This document shows positions 46,000 through 56,852 of a stretch of DNA of 64,000 nucleotides, in pieces. This DNA is from Anthoceros angustus (Eukaryota > Streptophyta > Anthocerotopsida > Anthocerotales > Anthocerotaceae). Location: positions 612,076-676,075 of the forward strand of contig MU008189.1 in assembly GCA_010909165.1 (NCBI GenBank), written 5' to 3'. The first letter of the stretch is position 1, and each line of letters begins with the position of its first letter. A program made the position numbers and the translations under genes. Below the pieces are notes generated by a model, which was not told the DNA's origin, ran no database searches, and saw only the letters and a program-made list of their open reading frames with translations.

Positions 46000-48900
46000 T
46001 CCCGATTTGTTCGGCCTTTCTAGAGTGGATTTCCTACCCCTTTGGTTGCGAGTTGCGTGCTAGTTTGGTGGGTCGGCAGGTTCCGGGTTGCGCCTCTAGG
46101 CGCAGCTCTTGGCCGGCCTTTTGGGGTTCGCCATACGAGCTCACAGTTGTCAAAGGCCGGTCGTTTGTCCGTCCCCGACCTCCTCGGCCCTGCCGCCCGA
46201 TCGGCGCTTATGGGTTCTTTTAGTACCTTCCCAATGGGGCGGTCTACACCTCCTGGATCAAGTATGACACGGAGTGTCCCGTCTGCTCAACTCGCGTGTC
46301 AAGGGGTGAAAACCCACATTGGGCACATGCATAAAGATTTCACTGTGACTACTTGGGCTGCCCAAGTGCACATTGCGACTTCCTCCAGCCCGCAGGTGCT
46401 CCGGCCCAAGATCGCCCATCGGGGGTGCCTCTTCCGGAATGGTTGCGGTCACCGGATCACATACTTGGGATGTTTGAAACCCGCTTCCATGCCCGCAAGA
46501 TCTTCCGCAGCTCCCGCCACCTTCATGATGCCCGCTTGCCTGCCTTCCCTTGATCGCCTGCGCCGATCCCAAGGACGAGTTAGCTTGGTGCCTTCTCCCG
46601 CTTCTCCTGGTGCCTTCTGTTCTAGGGGTGGGGCCGGGCACGGAAGTTGCTAGCCGCCTCGCCGGCCGGGTGATCGGGCATCCCTCCGTGGAGGAGGTTT
46701 TATGTCGCCAAGGCTCATGGAATCGCATGCTAGCTTGAACAGTCCCGGTAATGCAACAAACCCGCTGCTGTAAGCCGCTGTGCAGTGAGTATGTCATACG
46801 CTGTGGCTCTTCGACCCTCCCTAGCCCCCGCCGAGGAGACCATTGTTGCCTCCGTGCCTCCATCCAGCCTCCCAAGGATGCCATCCCCGACATATCTCGA
46901 CTACGTCCCGAGGATCCCTTCTCTCCTGACGGCATTTTGCTCGCACTCTACGACCCCACGCCTTTCATCCGCCGGGTTGTCGAATGGTGTTTGAACACCG
47001 TGACCTTTTTCTCCCAAGATCCATCTAGCGCTTCCCGTAGCTCTTTTCTCCGCCGCCGCGGCTCGGGGTGAGACGCCCACCGGATTTCCCATGTTCTTAG
47101 AGCCAGCAGCTTGTCGCTATGGACAAGCTCGCCTGTGCTCGGCGCGCCCACCGGCTGGAAGCCTTCATGCTACTCACTCCGACTATTGCCCTTCGCCGCC
47201 TTCTTCAAGAAGACCTCAACCCCTTCAATTTGGCATTACCCGGGCCGTGAGTCCGTGGTGCTTGGAGTGAAGGCATGTTTTGATACCCACCCGAGTGGGT
47301 GGTCTTACAGTTGATGTCGAACGCCTTCAATACCATCTCTAGGAGCCATCATCTCGAGGAGCTTAGGGATGTGCCGGGAGCCTTATACCTTTTGTCCTTT
47401 CTACGGGAGGTCCTCCAACCTCTACTACCAAAGACAAGAACGCCTCTTCGTGGATTGCTCTGCCTTGAATCGGCCATGTGTACTGTGCAAGGCGACTCTA
47501 GGGGTCTCTTCGCCATTGCTCACTATAGGGCCCTATCTAGGGCCGCCTTCTCCACACCGTGTCTCCCTTCACCGTGCATTTACTCACATCCTCGGGCACA
47601 GGGACAAAGTTAAGGAGGCCTTTGAGCTCTTCTCTCATGAGCTTCTGGTGGGCTTGAAGGTCAAGGTCCAAGTGCAGCGTCTGGTCTCCGTCGGGATTCT
47701 ACCTACTTTGCGCTCACTGGGAGATTGCTCGGCTCTGGGGCTGCAGTTCTAGGGGTCCCTCTTCCCCCGACTCATCGGAGCTTCGACCAGCTCGCAGAGG
47801 ACCTCTCCCATGTCGAGGACCTCCCTTTCTTTGGAGGATGCACAGTGGCCTTTGGAATTCTTTCCTCTGTTTTGCTAGGCGCCTGGTTACCTCATCCAGA
47901 CACCGCCTCCTCGACACTTTTGTCCGGCGGTTTGATAGGAAGATTATGGATACTCTCGGGGACATCCTGGGCCTGGGCTTTTGAGTGCCCTATGGGCGTC
48001 GGCCCGGCGCAAGCGTCCTACATGCAATTTGGGCACAGTGCTCTGGAGGTCTCTTCCCGGCTTTCACAGGCGGTTGGGCCCTCTCCTTCCTTTGGCTTCT
48101 CGGTTCATCCTCCATGACAGCCCTTCGAGGATCTCGTATCAGTGTGGAGGAGGGAACCTTCTCTCCAAACGCCCCTGAGGCAAGCTAGGGACATGTTATC
48201 GGTGGATGCTCGGAAGGACTTCCCTCCTTTCTCGACATTTATTCTTGATGGTTTCGGGGTTGGTGCATCTCTCGCCGAGAAGCGTACCGCCAGTTTTCCG
48301 CCCGCCTCCAGACCCTCCATCCCAGGTCCACAAGGCGCGGCTCGCTCTTGTTGCAGGAAGGCGCGGTGCTTGGCTGTTGGCCGCCCATGCATACGGGTTT
48401 CACATCGCACCAACCACCTTCACTCTGCGATGCGATTCCGCCTTGGCCTCGCCCACCGTGGCTTCTTCGCTCCTTACTTGCAGTGCGGCTCGCCTCGATG
48501 ATTACGGGTACACCTTGCTCGTTGTCCCTGGTCATCGCATTGCCACTCACGGCGCCATCCAGCGATGTCATGTTCGCCATCGCCGCAAAGCGCTACATGG
48601 CATGGAGGAGGCGGATGTATACTCTCCGTCTGGTCGTTCAATCGGTGACACATGCCTTGTCCGTGCACTGTGTTTTGGCATGTGGTGGTTACCGATCCTA
48701 CGAGACACCATCTCGCTCGGTCATCACTAACCGCCCAGTCACGGAGCGCTCAAGGTCCGCAATATTGCGTGATGCAAGCGGGCCACCTCTTTATTCGCTT
48801 GCACTAAAGCGTATGGGGCAATGGTGAGGACTTTGACAAATTTGTCAAGTCCTGTACAAAGCTTACCATGCGTAGACACGGTGCCCCTCTCGATTACAAA

Positions 48901-49062
48901 GATACTCCGACAACGGGTTTCAATTGCCCTTCAGCAGGCGCTCTCAGCGGCGATCCTCCACAAGGCGGCGGTGGGTGGCGCATCTTCCTCTACCTCCGTG
49001 GTTTGCGGGCCGTTTATTCTTCCCGCATATGACATTGTGAGTGCGATGGGTGACTTTAGGTA
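46000..49062 (+). pseudogene. Non-LTR reverse transcriptase, frameshifted (copy 1)
   Basis: Comparison with 49790-53806 identifies it. A Cys-containing N-terminal part reads CPVCSTRVSRG (about 46270-46310). RT motif A, SNAFNTISRS (about 47317-47346), is preceded one frame over by TVD. FYGRSSNLYYQ follows (about 47397-47430). The YADD box is not readable in a clean frame. HRDKVKEAFELFSHEL (about 47600) matches the sequence after the box in copy 2. The C-terminus has a Cys/His region, CSAARLDDYGY...VPGHRIATHGAI (about 48480-48560), and ends SAMGDFR-stop at about 49062. At least five frame changes make it inactive. Confidence 0.7.
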
Positions 49063-49151
49063 GGGAGCTTATTTGCTCCTCTTCACCTCGACCCCTGGTC
49101 CCCTTTGGTTGTCCCCTCCTAGATGGGCTTTTCCCATCGTTTTTTCACCTC

Positions 49152-49157
49152 AATAAA
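49152..49157 (+). promoter_or_regulatory. Polyadenylation signal of the non-LTR element
   Basis: AATAAA, followed by a T-rich stretch (ATCTTGTCTTT) to the element end. Confidence 0.5.
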
Positions 49158-49168
49158 ATCTTGTCTTT

Positions 49169-49178
49169 AATTGACCTT
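49169..49178 (+). repeat. Target-site duplication, right
   Basis: AATTGACCTT, followed by TATAATGTACACAATGC, which continues the expansin 3' flank homology. Confidence 0.75.
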
Positions 49179-49390
49179 TATAATGTACACAATGCTGCAT
49201 ACGTACATTGCTCCGGAGTCCGCACTAGTCTTTGGAGCAATACAGGTCTCAAGAGAACTGGGCGACAGCCTGATACGTTTGTCCAAGTGCCCAATCTGCG
49301 GAAAGCACATTTTGAATGACCAGCTAGGGATGAGCCTAAAACGGAAGTGAGTCGAATAAAGAGCACCTCGTGCAAATCTGCAACCTGATC
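49169..49390 (-). pseudogene. Beta-expansin gene fragment (last exon end and 3' UTR)
   Basis: About 220 bp matching 61682-61935, the 3' end of the intact expansin gene. On minus it reads RLTSVLGSSLAGH, then after a one-base shift VIQNVLSADWALGQTYQAVA, and ends QFS-stop at about 49257. The intact gene has VVQNALPTDWAPGQTYQTVA then QFS. Together with R1 copy 1 (44762-45087) this was one contiguous duplicate of the expansin 3' region before the non-LTR element split it. Confidence 0.75.
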
Positions 49391-49392
49391 GA

Positions 49393-49830
49393 GAGCGTGT
49401 TCGGAGTCCAACATTCGGCTTGGAGCATGAGCGATTAGCGAGTATAGCCGAGTTGGTGTGGGACAGTGCGGCGCAGATGTTTTTTTTTGAAGCCTGGTGG
49501 TAATTGGGCTCTCGCGGCGTAGAGCGGTTTTCTTTTGGGGGATTTTTTGGTATTTCTTTTCTGCACCATGGGGCCTCCTTCTTGATGGAGTTAGCTGGGA
49601 TGTGTCTGTGGGGCAGGGGCGTTGGGAGCAGATTGGGAGTACAGTTTAGGGTTCGAGGTCAGGAGCGTGTTTGGAGTATAACATTCGGTTTGGAACGGGA
49701 GCGATTACGAAGTACGGCCGAGTTGGTGCGGGACTGCGGTGCAAATGTTTTGTTAGGAGTGCACAGTGGTAATTGGGCTCGGGCGGCGTGGAACAATTTT
49801 CTTTTCTGCAGCATGGGGCCTTCTTCTTCC
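49393..49830 (+). repeat. 270-bp tandem duplication at the 5' side of RT copy 2
   Basis: Units start at 49393 and 49663 with GAGCGTGTTCGGAGTCCAAC or its variant. Both include GAGCGATTA, GCCGAGTTGGTG, GGTAATTGGGCTC and a CATGGGGCCT stretch. Divergence between units is about 20 percent by eye, so it is old. Confidence 0.65.
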
Positions 49831-50517
49831 ACGTCCGTCATGAACAATCCTTGTCCATGTGCGAGAAATTATTTCAGAGCTCAAGGGGTCAAGAATCACA
49901 AAGGTTTGGTTCACAAGGACTTCAATCGGACTACTTGGGAGGCTCAACTCAGGCTTGCTTCTTCCTCCACTATTGTCCTCTCGACTACGTGTCTAGATAC
50001 CCCCCTTGGGCCCTTGGCAGTGATTACAAGGGTAGTCTGATCACCATTTGGTCTTGTACGAAGCTCGCTTCTTGGGATCACGCCTTTTTCGATGCCTCTC
50101 GTAGCGCCTTCAAGACAACGTCCACCTTGCTTATCGGTCCTCTTGGAGCGCCTTATGCAAGATTCTCAAGACGAGGCTGCTTGGGGTTTGTTCCTTTTCC
50201 TCCCCCCTCGGTGGTGCCTTCGTCGATCCTAGGGCGGTTTTCCTAGCCATTGGGAGGTTACCTCCCGTCTCTATCGGTTTCGAGCGGGGGATCGGGAGGC
50301 CCTACAGTAAGAGGCCGGGCGCGGCGAGATCTAGGTTGGACTCTGCTAAGGTGTATAGAGTTCGTCCGGACGCCACGAAGGCGTGTCTCAAAAAGTGCCT
50401 CTTGTCGGGTCACGCTGGGAAGTTCGCTAGGGCTGCTTGGGTTCTTCGCCCTTCGCCTTGGGCTCGTACTAAATCGCTGTCCTTCACGTCTGTGAAGGAA
50501 CTTTTGTTAGCGAACTA
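49790..50517 (+). pseudogene. Non-LTR reverse transcriptase N-terminal part (copy 2)
   Basis: Frames switch once or twice. Recognisable: CPCARNYFRAQG (about 49850-49885), parallel to CPVCSTRVSRG in copy 1, and a later segment KACLKKCLLSGHAGKFARAA (about 50380-50440), typical of the N-terminal extension of this RT family. The frame ends at KELLLAN-stop (50516-50518), where foreign DNA begins. Stops and shifts show it is dead. Confidence 0.6.
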
Positions 50518-51715
50518 GCCGGGCGCACACTAACACAATGTTGATGTAGTACAGGGGTTCGTTCCACAGGGAATGGACTCGTGCTTATTCTGCCTAAGCT
50601 CTACAACTGGTCACCTGAACGGACTTTATCATCGTATGGGGTCACATCGGACTTGACCGTGAGCGCTCACGCCAGACACCACTCCTCACTCAACGGCCTT
50701 CCACTTAACCCCGCTCAGGGTGTCTCAAAACACTGTTAAAGGTCCGGCAGACCAGAACGAGTTTAACAACGTGTTTCCTCCGTCAGCCTACATACCCTAG
50801 TGCCCCAGCGTTCTTACTCCCTCGACTCCTTCCGACAGCATCCCAACGCAACACACAGGCCGCAACGCCTTCCCCCTTCCTAATCCACCCATAGCTGGTA
50901 TTCGCGACACCAGCACGCCGACGTATTCAAACCGGACCTCCCTTGCTCCTTCCGGGCTGGCGTTGGTGGGGTAATGGCCTACAACCCCACGGCCTCCACC
51001 CAGTGACCTCCGAGGATGGCTTCCGCTCAACGGGGTCACCCCCAAGCGCCTCCTAACCCTTCCGGCACTTCACGTTACTGCGGAGGTGGGCTGCACGACC
51101 TCCGTTCCGGAGCCTCCAAGGTTGATCGGCACAGGAAATCACCCTTGAGCACCTCTTGAGCTCAGGTCCGACCCCGGTCTGCACCCATCAAGCGTGTTGG
51201 CGGAGCTAGTCACCAGAGCTCTCAACACATCCCTCTACCACCAATTAATCCTGCCTTTGTGGCAGAACACACTCGCTCCTCGAACATGGAGGCAGAGCGC
51301 CTGAAGTCGGAGATGGTACCCGTGATAGTACGCGGTCTTGGGCGCCGAGGCCTCCTTATACTCCTCACACCCTAATCTAACCGCAAGTTATGAACCCTAG
51401 GTCGTTGCCGGCCAGATCCATTCCAGACTATGCCGCCCCCGGCCCAACGTCGCTCGCCGATATTGCTCGGACCGCCTGGCCGGACTTTGCCGGACGGACC
51501 GTCGTCGGACTTTATTCGGACGGACCGCTCCGTCGGACTTCGCCCGGACGGACCGCTCCGTCGGACTTCGCCCGGATGGACCGAGGGTTTAGGGACTGCA
51601 CACTAAGTGCAATCTGGCTAAAAATGGTCTTATTGGCTAACTTTGACCTATCCCTGCTAAGAAGTGACAACCCAAAAAAAACAAATCCAGCCCAAAACAA
51701 GCCGCCAGGGTCATG
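50518..51715. mobile_element. 1.2-kb insertion of unknown type inside RT copy 2
   Basis: Separates the N-terminal and RT parts of copy 2. It has no extended ORF in a recognisable family. It contains a 28-bp tandem repeat near its 3' end. TGTTGATG at about 50540 and CATGAACA at 51712-51719 form a 7-of-8 inverted pair that could be LTR ends, but no matching target duplication was found. A solo LTR is possible; confidence in that is low. Confidence 0.35.
51517..51583 (+). repeat. 28-bp tandem repeat
   Basis: CGGACGGACCGCTCCGTCGG plus ACTTCGCC, starting at 51517 and 51545, then a partial unit at 51573. The GGACGGACCG core is rich in half-palindromes. Confidence 0.8.
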
Positions 51716-53806
51716 AACACCGGATTGGCACTCCATAGCGTCCTTCATCTGGCCCCGGGTGACATCATTTCGCAAGGTGTTCGGGACTTCATCTCTAAGA
51801 GGCTATTTTGTCTTGATAGGGCGGTCTTCGGCCGGGCTCTTTCCATTGCCCCCCATCTTTCTCCAAGTGGTCTATCAAGATGCTTTATGAGCACCTTCGG
51901 GACGACTTTACTCTGAGGATCACTCCAGCGGTATTTCGGAGCTATTTATCCTGGCGGCCGCTGTGGCGAGGGGGGAGACTCACCCCTTGGATTTCCCATG
52001 TTCTGGGTATTAGCAGGTTGTTGGCTATCGAGAAGCCCATCCTTGGGGTGCGTTCTGTCGTTGTGGGGGAAGCAGTCTTGCAGCTTATTAGCCGCAGCAT
52101 TGCCATCCAGCTCCGGAAGCAGTTCCAGGCCCAGACATTGAGAATGCCTTCAACACTATCTCTAGGGTGGCAATCTTCGACGAGGTCAAGGACATAGTTG
52201 GGCAGCTGGCAAGCCTTGTTCCCTTTGTCCGCTCTTTCTATGGGTCTCCCTCTAACCTCTATTATCAACATGGGCCCTGGGTGGAAGGGGTCTCTGTGCT
52301 GGACTTGGCAACGCGCATGAGAAAGGCTGAACCTATGGGGAGTGCCGTCTTTGCTATGACGTACTTCAGGGTTCTATCTATAATTGTCTCCCTAGTTCGG
52401 GAATGTATGTCTGTATCCATCAGTGGCTGACGATACCTATATCCTAGGGCCTGGGGACAAGGTTAAGGAGGCTTTTGAATCCTTCTCCTCGGAGGTCTCT
52501 CGCTTTGACTTGAGAGTCAAGATCTTAAAGTGCAGGGTTTGGTCTGCTTTGGGTGTTTCGCCCTCTCTTCATTATCCAGAGAGGGATATTGCTTCTTCGC
52601 AAGGACTTCGAGTTCTAGGCGTTTTGATGGGGCCCTCAGCCTTCATACAGGAATACGTGGACGTGGCTCTAAGAGAGGAATTGGCGCATATTGGCGATCT
52701 TTGCCAACTTGGGGACCCACAATTGTCGTTTGGTATCCTCTCTTTTTGTATTGCACGCCGAGTGCCTTCGAGTGCGCTACTGGGGATCTGGCAAGGTGCC
52801 AGGCATCTCTTTTGGTCACTTTTGGCGGCATTGGTGTGCTGGATACGGAGGCCTCTATACCGACAGCATTTTTGAGGGAGCTGGGCCCTCTCCCCCCCCC
52901 ATCCTAGTCTCCCATTTTAAAGATGCCTGCAAGGGGAAAGCTCCCACATAAACGCCCAAGACAAAGGCCTCTAAGATGCGGGAATCGGGATTGGTTAGGG
53001 GATCTTTATCCTCCAAGGCTAGGGCTGCCATGCCACATTTTTCCTCGAGGTTCTTGGTTTCTAGCTTGACTTTGTATCCATGTTTTCCGCATCCCACCAA
53101 CAACTTTTTTTATCGCAATGAGGTTTCATCTGGGTTTGGTCCAACCTCTGGCCTGCTCTCTTTTAACATGCTGTTGTGGGGCCCCCTCGACGACTCAGGG
53201 ACCTACCTGGCTCCCTATCCCATTGGCGGGTAGTGATTGCTACGCAAGACACCGTCCGAGACATCATGTTCTCGATGGCTTGGGAGAGCGGGTTCTTTGC
53301 TTATAGAGAGCGCCCATATATTGTACTCAATAGCGTTTCTCTCAGGGTTGATCTGTTTTTGACTTGGGGGGATTAGGTTTCTATTGCTGATGTGGTTGTA
53401 ACAGACCCTATCACGGACAATGTGTGCGAGCATGTTATCTTCAATGCTTCGGGGTGCGTGGTGGAGAGATGTGTGATAGCGAAGATCCACAAGTACTCTC
53501 CCATGCAGGATGGCCACGCCTTCATCCCCCTTGCCATCGAGACTCACGGGGCCATACGCAAGGATTTCTCCAGGTTCATCAAGGCTTGTAGCAAGGCTTA
53601 CCACTCTCACAAGAATGGGGTTGGTCTCGCCCTTTCTTGTATTGTGGCTTTCTTCAGGCAACGGGTGTCCATCGCGAGTGCATTGTACAGGACGGCGGCA
53701 AGCGCAGGGGATGCGGCATCTTCGGCACTGGTGGTAGGTAGGCCTTTTCATGTCCCGGACCATGAAATTCTCGGAGTAGTAGGTAGTTTCAAGTTGAAGT
53801 TTGACT
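51716..53806 (+). pseudogene. Non-LTR reverse transcriptase, RT domain and C-terminus (copy 2)
   Basis: Motifs in order: LLAIEKPILGVRSVVVGEAV (about 52018-52077, RT block with KP..GVR...VGE); AFNTISR (about 52150); FVRSFYGSPSNLYYQ (about 52226-52270); ADDTYILGPGDK (52426-52461), the catalytic ADD box with A/V in place of Y; and a C-terminal region with DDSGTYLAPYPIGG and a last open segment 53392-53806 (ETHGAIRKDFSRFIKACSKA). Frame changes occur between several of these. The order fits a LINE-type RT with a C-terminal Cys/His region. Inactive as read. Confidence 0.75.
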
Positions 53807-53861
53807 AGCTTGTCCCTCTTTTCCAACTGGCACCTCTTTCTTTGTCCTCAATCAACACCCT

Positions 53862-54071
53862 CTAGAGCACTTCCAGCACCTCTGTGGAATTCTCCCCAAG
53901 CTCCCTCAATTCCCGACTTGACTCCCAAATCTTCTTAGCCTTGAGCTCATTAACTTCAGTGTTTGCCTTGGTCCTCCTCGCACGTATGGCTTTGACACGC
54001 TTGTTCATGGCACCCTGCTCCTTGAAGAAGTACTCCTCCTCATCGTCGAAACACTGTAACTTCACCACCAC
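53862..54071 (-). pseudogene. Short Lys/Glu-rich coiled-coil fragment
   Basis: A 69-codon minus frame: acidic FDDEEEYFF, then KRVKAIRARRTKANTEVNEL and SSRELRELGENSTEVLEVL. Charged heptad-like pattern; no domain name offered. It is probably the end of a larger decayed gene, possibly a transposon protein. No start context or promoter was seen. Confidence 0.3.
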
Positions 54072-54787
54072 TTGAAGAAGCTAGTCGTCTAGCCAATGAC
54101 ACTCTACGAATGTCCGAGCATGCCGAGCACTTTTCAATGGAGTTCTTTTTTAATGAAGTGATAAGGCTTTAAGAAAATATTTCAAAAAGTACAAAAAAGC
54201 CCCATGACGAAGAAGCGGAGGCCCGAAAACAATGGTACCTGACCTGGACATAAAATGTCTTGCTTACATTGCAGGGTCGCGCGAAGTGAGTTTTGTATCT
54301 TGCATTCCCCGGAGTCCCGACTTCATCACATTTACTTCTGTAAAATGTAAATGTATTTCATGTACATAAGTTGACTATGACACGAAGTAAAGAAGCGCAC
54401 TGTACGGCAGGAGGAACGGCGAAAGGAATCGTGCGGGAAACCACGGCGGCAAGCTCGCGCGGTGACGTGGTGAGGATGCACACTTGTCGCCGCTGCGGAG
54501 AGGAAAGCGGAGCTCGGCACGCTCTTCCCTCACCAATTCGCGGTCTCCAGCCAAATTCTGCTTCACTCCAAGAGATTCTACCTGCGGCGTCGCTTCCAGT
54601 TCCTGTGCAGCTGTAAACATAAGCGTCCCACCTCCATCTCTCTCCACCTCGGCTCCGGCTTGCTCAATTCTGGCTAATCTGTCCACTGTGCTCCGGAGGG
54701 AGAGCTGAGGGATATCGGAGGCCACCAACCTCGTTTTCGCGGCGCCGTGGGGAAGCACTGAGGTTGTGAGATCGGAGTAAGTGCACC
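54072..54787. other. Upstream region and likely 5' UTR of the PGK-like gene
   Basis: No other gene is recognised. An in-frame TGA at 54767-54769 precedes the chosen ATG at 54788, so the protein cannot extend upstream without an intron. Moderately GC-rich from about 54400. Confidence 0.45.
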
Positions 54788-56852
54788 ATGATTCCCTACA
54801 ACAGCGCAGAGAATGGGGTGAAGGTGGGGTACAGCGTGGAGGATGGGAGGGATCCGGCGGACCTGGATTCCCGCCTGCCGGTGCTTCAGGACGCCGACCT
54901 CCAGGACAAGGTTGTCCTCCTCCGGGTGGACCACAATGTTGTGAAGAAAGGTGCACAGTACTTGTAAGCCCCCTTTGAATGCCCGTTAGGGACGGGCATG
55001 TGCCTCAGCTTACCCTTCGGTGCTTGTCCTGGCAGGGAAGATTCAGGACCAGTACAGAATCGATGTGACTCTTGCAACTTTATACAACATCGTGGAGAGA
55101 GGAGGCCGCCCCATTCTCATGACTCACATCGGGCGCCCCTTTGATAAGAAGAGCAAGAAGATCACTATCCGGAAAGACGATTCGGTGGAAGCTGTTGTCT
55201 CCTACTTGCAACGCAAGCTTAAGATCAAGTTTGCGTTGCCTCAGTTCCACACAAATGGAGCTGATGAAGGTATCCCGGATATTGATACTTCCATCAACTG
55301 GCTTATTCATGATCTGCGGGCACGGAAAATTGGTGGAATCTACCTTCCCAACACCAGGTGGTTTGGGGTAAGTTGGCAGCAAAGAAAAACCTTCCCTCTC
55401 CGTGCAGTGGCCTGTTTTTTCTGCAGGAAGAGTTCACACTGACTGGAACTGCGTGCTGCAGGGAGAGGAAGATAAAGGCGAAACGATGCAACGGTTTGTT
55501 GTGCAACTAGCAGGATTGGCTGATGTGTATGTCAATGACGCCTTTGGATCTTGGCAATCACATGCTTCAACTTATCATATCACCAAATTTTTGCCGTCAT
55601 ATGCAGGACTGTGTTTACAGGTCAGTCCCATGATAGGAAAAATTTCATCCACGTCGACTCTAATAGATTTTTCTTCTTCTTCCTGAACTGTAGGAGAGTG
55701 TAGAAATTGAGTTCTGAAATAAATGGGCTGGCTTGCTAATCTCGGATGCTGAGCCAAAACTACGGTGTGAATGTGCAGGATGAGCTTATCAATGTCAAGT
55801 CTGTCTTGAATGCCACAAGACCCTTCGTTGCAGTTGTAGCAGGTTCCAAGTATGATACCAAGATTGGACCTCTTGCAGAAATTTACAAAAAGGTTGATAA
55901 ACTGGTATTGGGCGGAGTCATCTACAACACCTTCTTGTGTGCGAAATATGGTGTAAAGATCAAGGGAGTAGAGGTAACATGCGGGCTGGTTACTTGAGTG
56001 ATTCGTCGATTTTGCCAACAGGGTGTTTAGATGCGGGGTGCTCTACAGACTCGCCCAATTGCTGTGATTGCAGGATTCTGATATTGAGCTAGCAAAAGGC
56101 CTGGTGGAACAAGATAAGGAGGCCAAAAAGCTGGTTGAACTTCCGTTTGTTATAGAATCAGACACCCTAGAAGGTCGTGTGGAGGGGAAGTATCGCACAA
56201 TCAGTGTTAAGGTACGCCAATTGCTTGCTTGAGTAGCGAGGTCCATGTTCCTACCTGACTCTATGCCTTGAATTGGATTTGCAGGACTTCGCACCAGGAA
56301 AGGAGTATCAGTATGTGGTGGATGCGGCTCCTGAATCCTTTGACGATGAGACCGTTAAAGAAGCCCTGCATTCAGCCAAGACAATCTTTGTCAATGCTGT
56401 CATGGGATTCATGCCTCATTTTTGGGAGGGCACTAGCAAGATGGATGAAGTTATTGACCGCAATCGTACAGCTCAAAAGTTTTTAGGGGGAGGAGATACT
56501 CTTCAGGAATTTAAAAGGTATATATCCTGGCATCACCGTAGTCAAGGCTTTGTTTTTCAGTCCTATCCGCGCTCCTCTTGTTTCCAGAACGACTGTCAAG
56601 TGTGCACGGTTCTGAAGCTTGTGGTTTGTTGAAAATGCCTTGGCTCTTTGCAGTTTGCATCCAGGGTTGTATCATGCGGCTCTCAACAGTGCCAAATACT
56701 ACCTGTTCACCGGAGGTGGTACAGTCCTCAAGGTGCTGGAGGAGGGAGATCCCTACGGACTCGACATTGTTAAGGCTCTCATTCAGAACAAAGAGACATT
56801 CGCTCAGAAGGCAGAGGGTCGCAACGGACAGCTTTATCACAATGGTCATTAA
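54788..56852 (+). CDS. Divergent phosphoglycerate-kinase-family protein (7 exons)
   Basis: Exons 54788-54950, 55036-55367, 55462-55620, 55779-55973, 56074-56211, 56285-56517 and 56654-56852 join in frame (all GT-AG introns, 73-158 bp) to 472 residues; PGK is usually about 400. PGK makes ATP from 1,3-bisphosphoglycerate. Kept family marks: RVDHN 46-50 (usual RVDFN), HIGRP 85-89, VNDAFGS 189-195, a Lys at 242 or 246 in GSKYDTK, GGGD 397-400 and TGGG 426-429. Changed: the basic AHRAH substrate loop after DAFG is WQSHAS, and the usual NGPMG is NAVMG. The ATP side looks kept and the phosphoglycerate side altered, so a new substrate or role is possible. No transit peptide is evident. Intact, with no frameshift; a real gene. 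Confidence 0.88.

Larger units (their letters stand above)
45088..49168 (+). mobile_element. 4.08-kb non-LTR retrotransposon, copy 1
   Basis: Inserted into a duplicated piece of the expansin 3' flank. The 10-base AATTGACCTT stands on both sides (45078-45087 and 49169-49178), and the unsplit paralogue at 61682 reads CAATTGACCAATGTAATG across the site. The element has a very GC-rich 5' region (45088-45790), a decayed reverse transcriptase frame on plus, and an AATAAA signal 11 bases before its 3' end (CTTGTCTTT). No LTRs and no long poly(A) tail are seen. These features fit target-primed reverse transcription. Confidence 0.75.

Noticed and set aside
54375-54956. 193-codon minus ORF overlapping the first exon of the PGK-like gene
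   Set aside because: Antisense to a well-supported exon. Pro/Ser-rich with no domain; it is a shadow.
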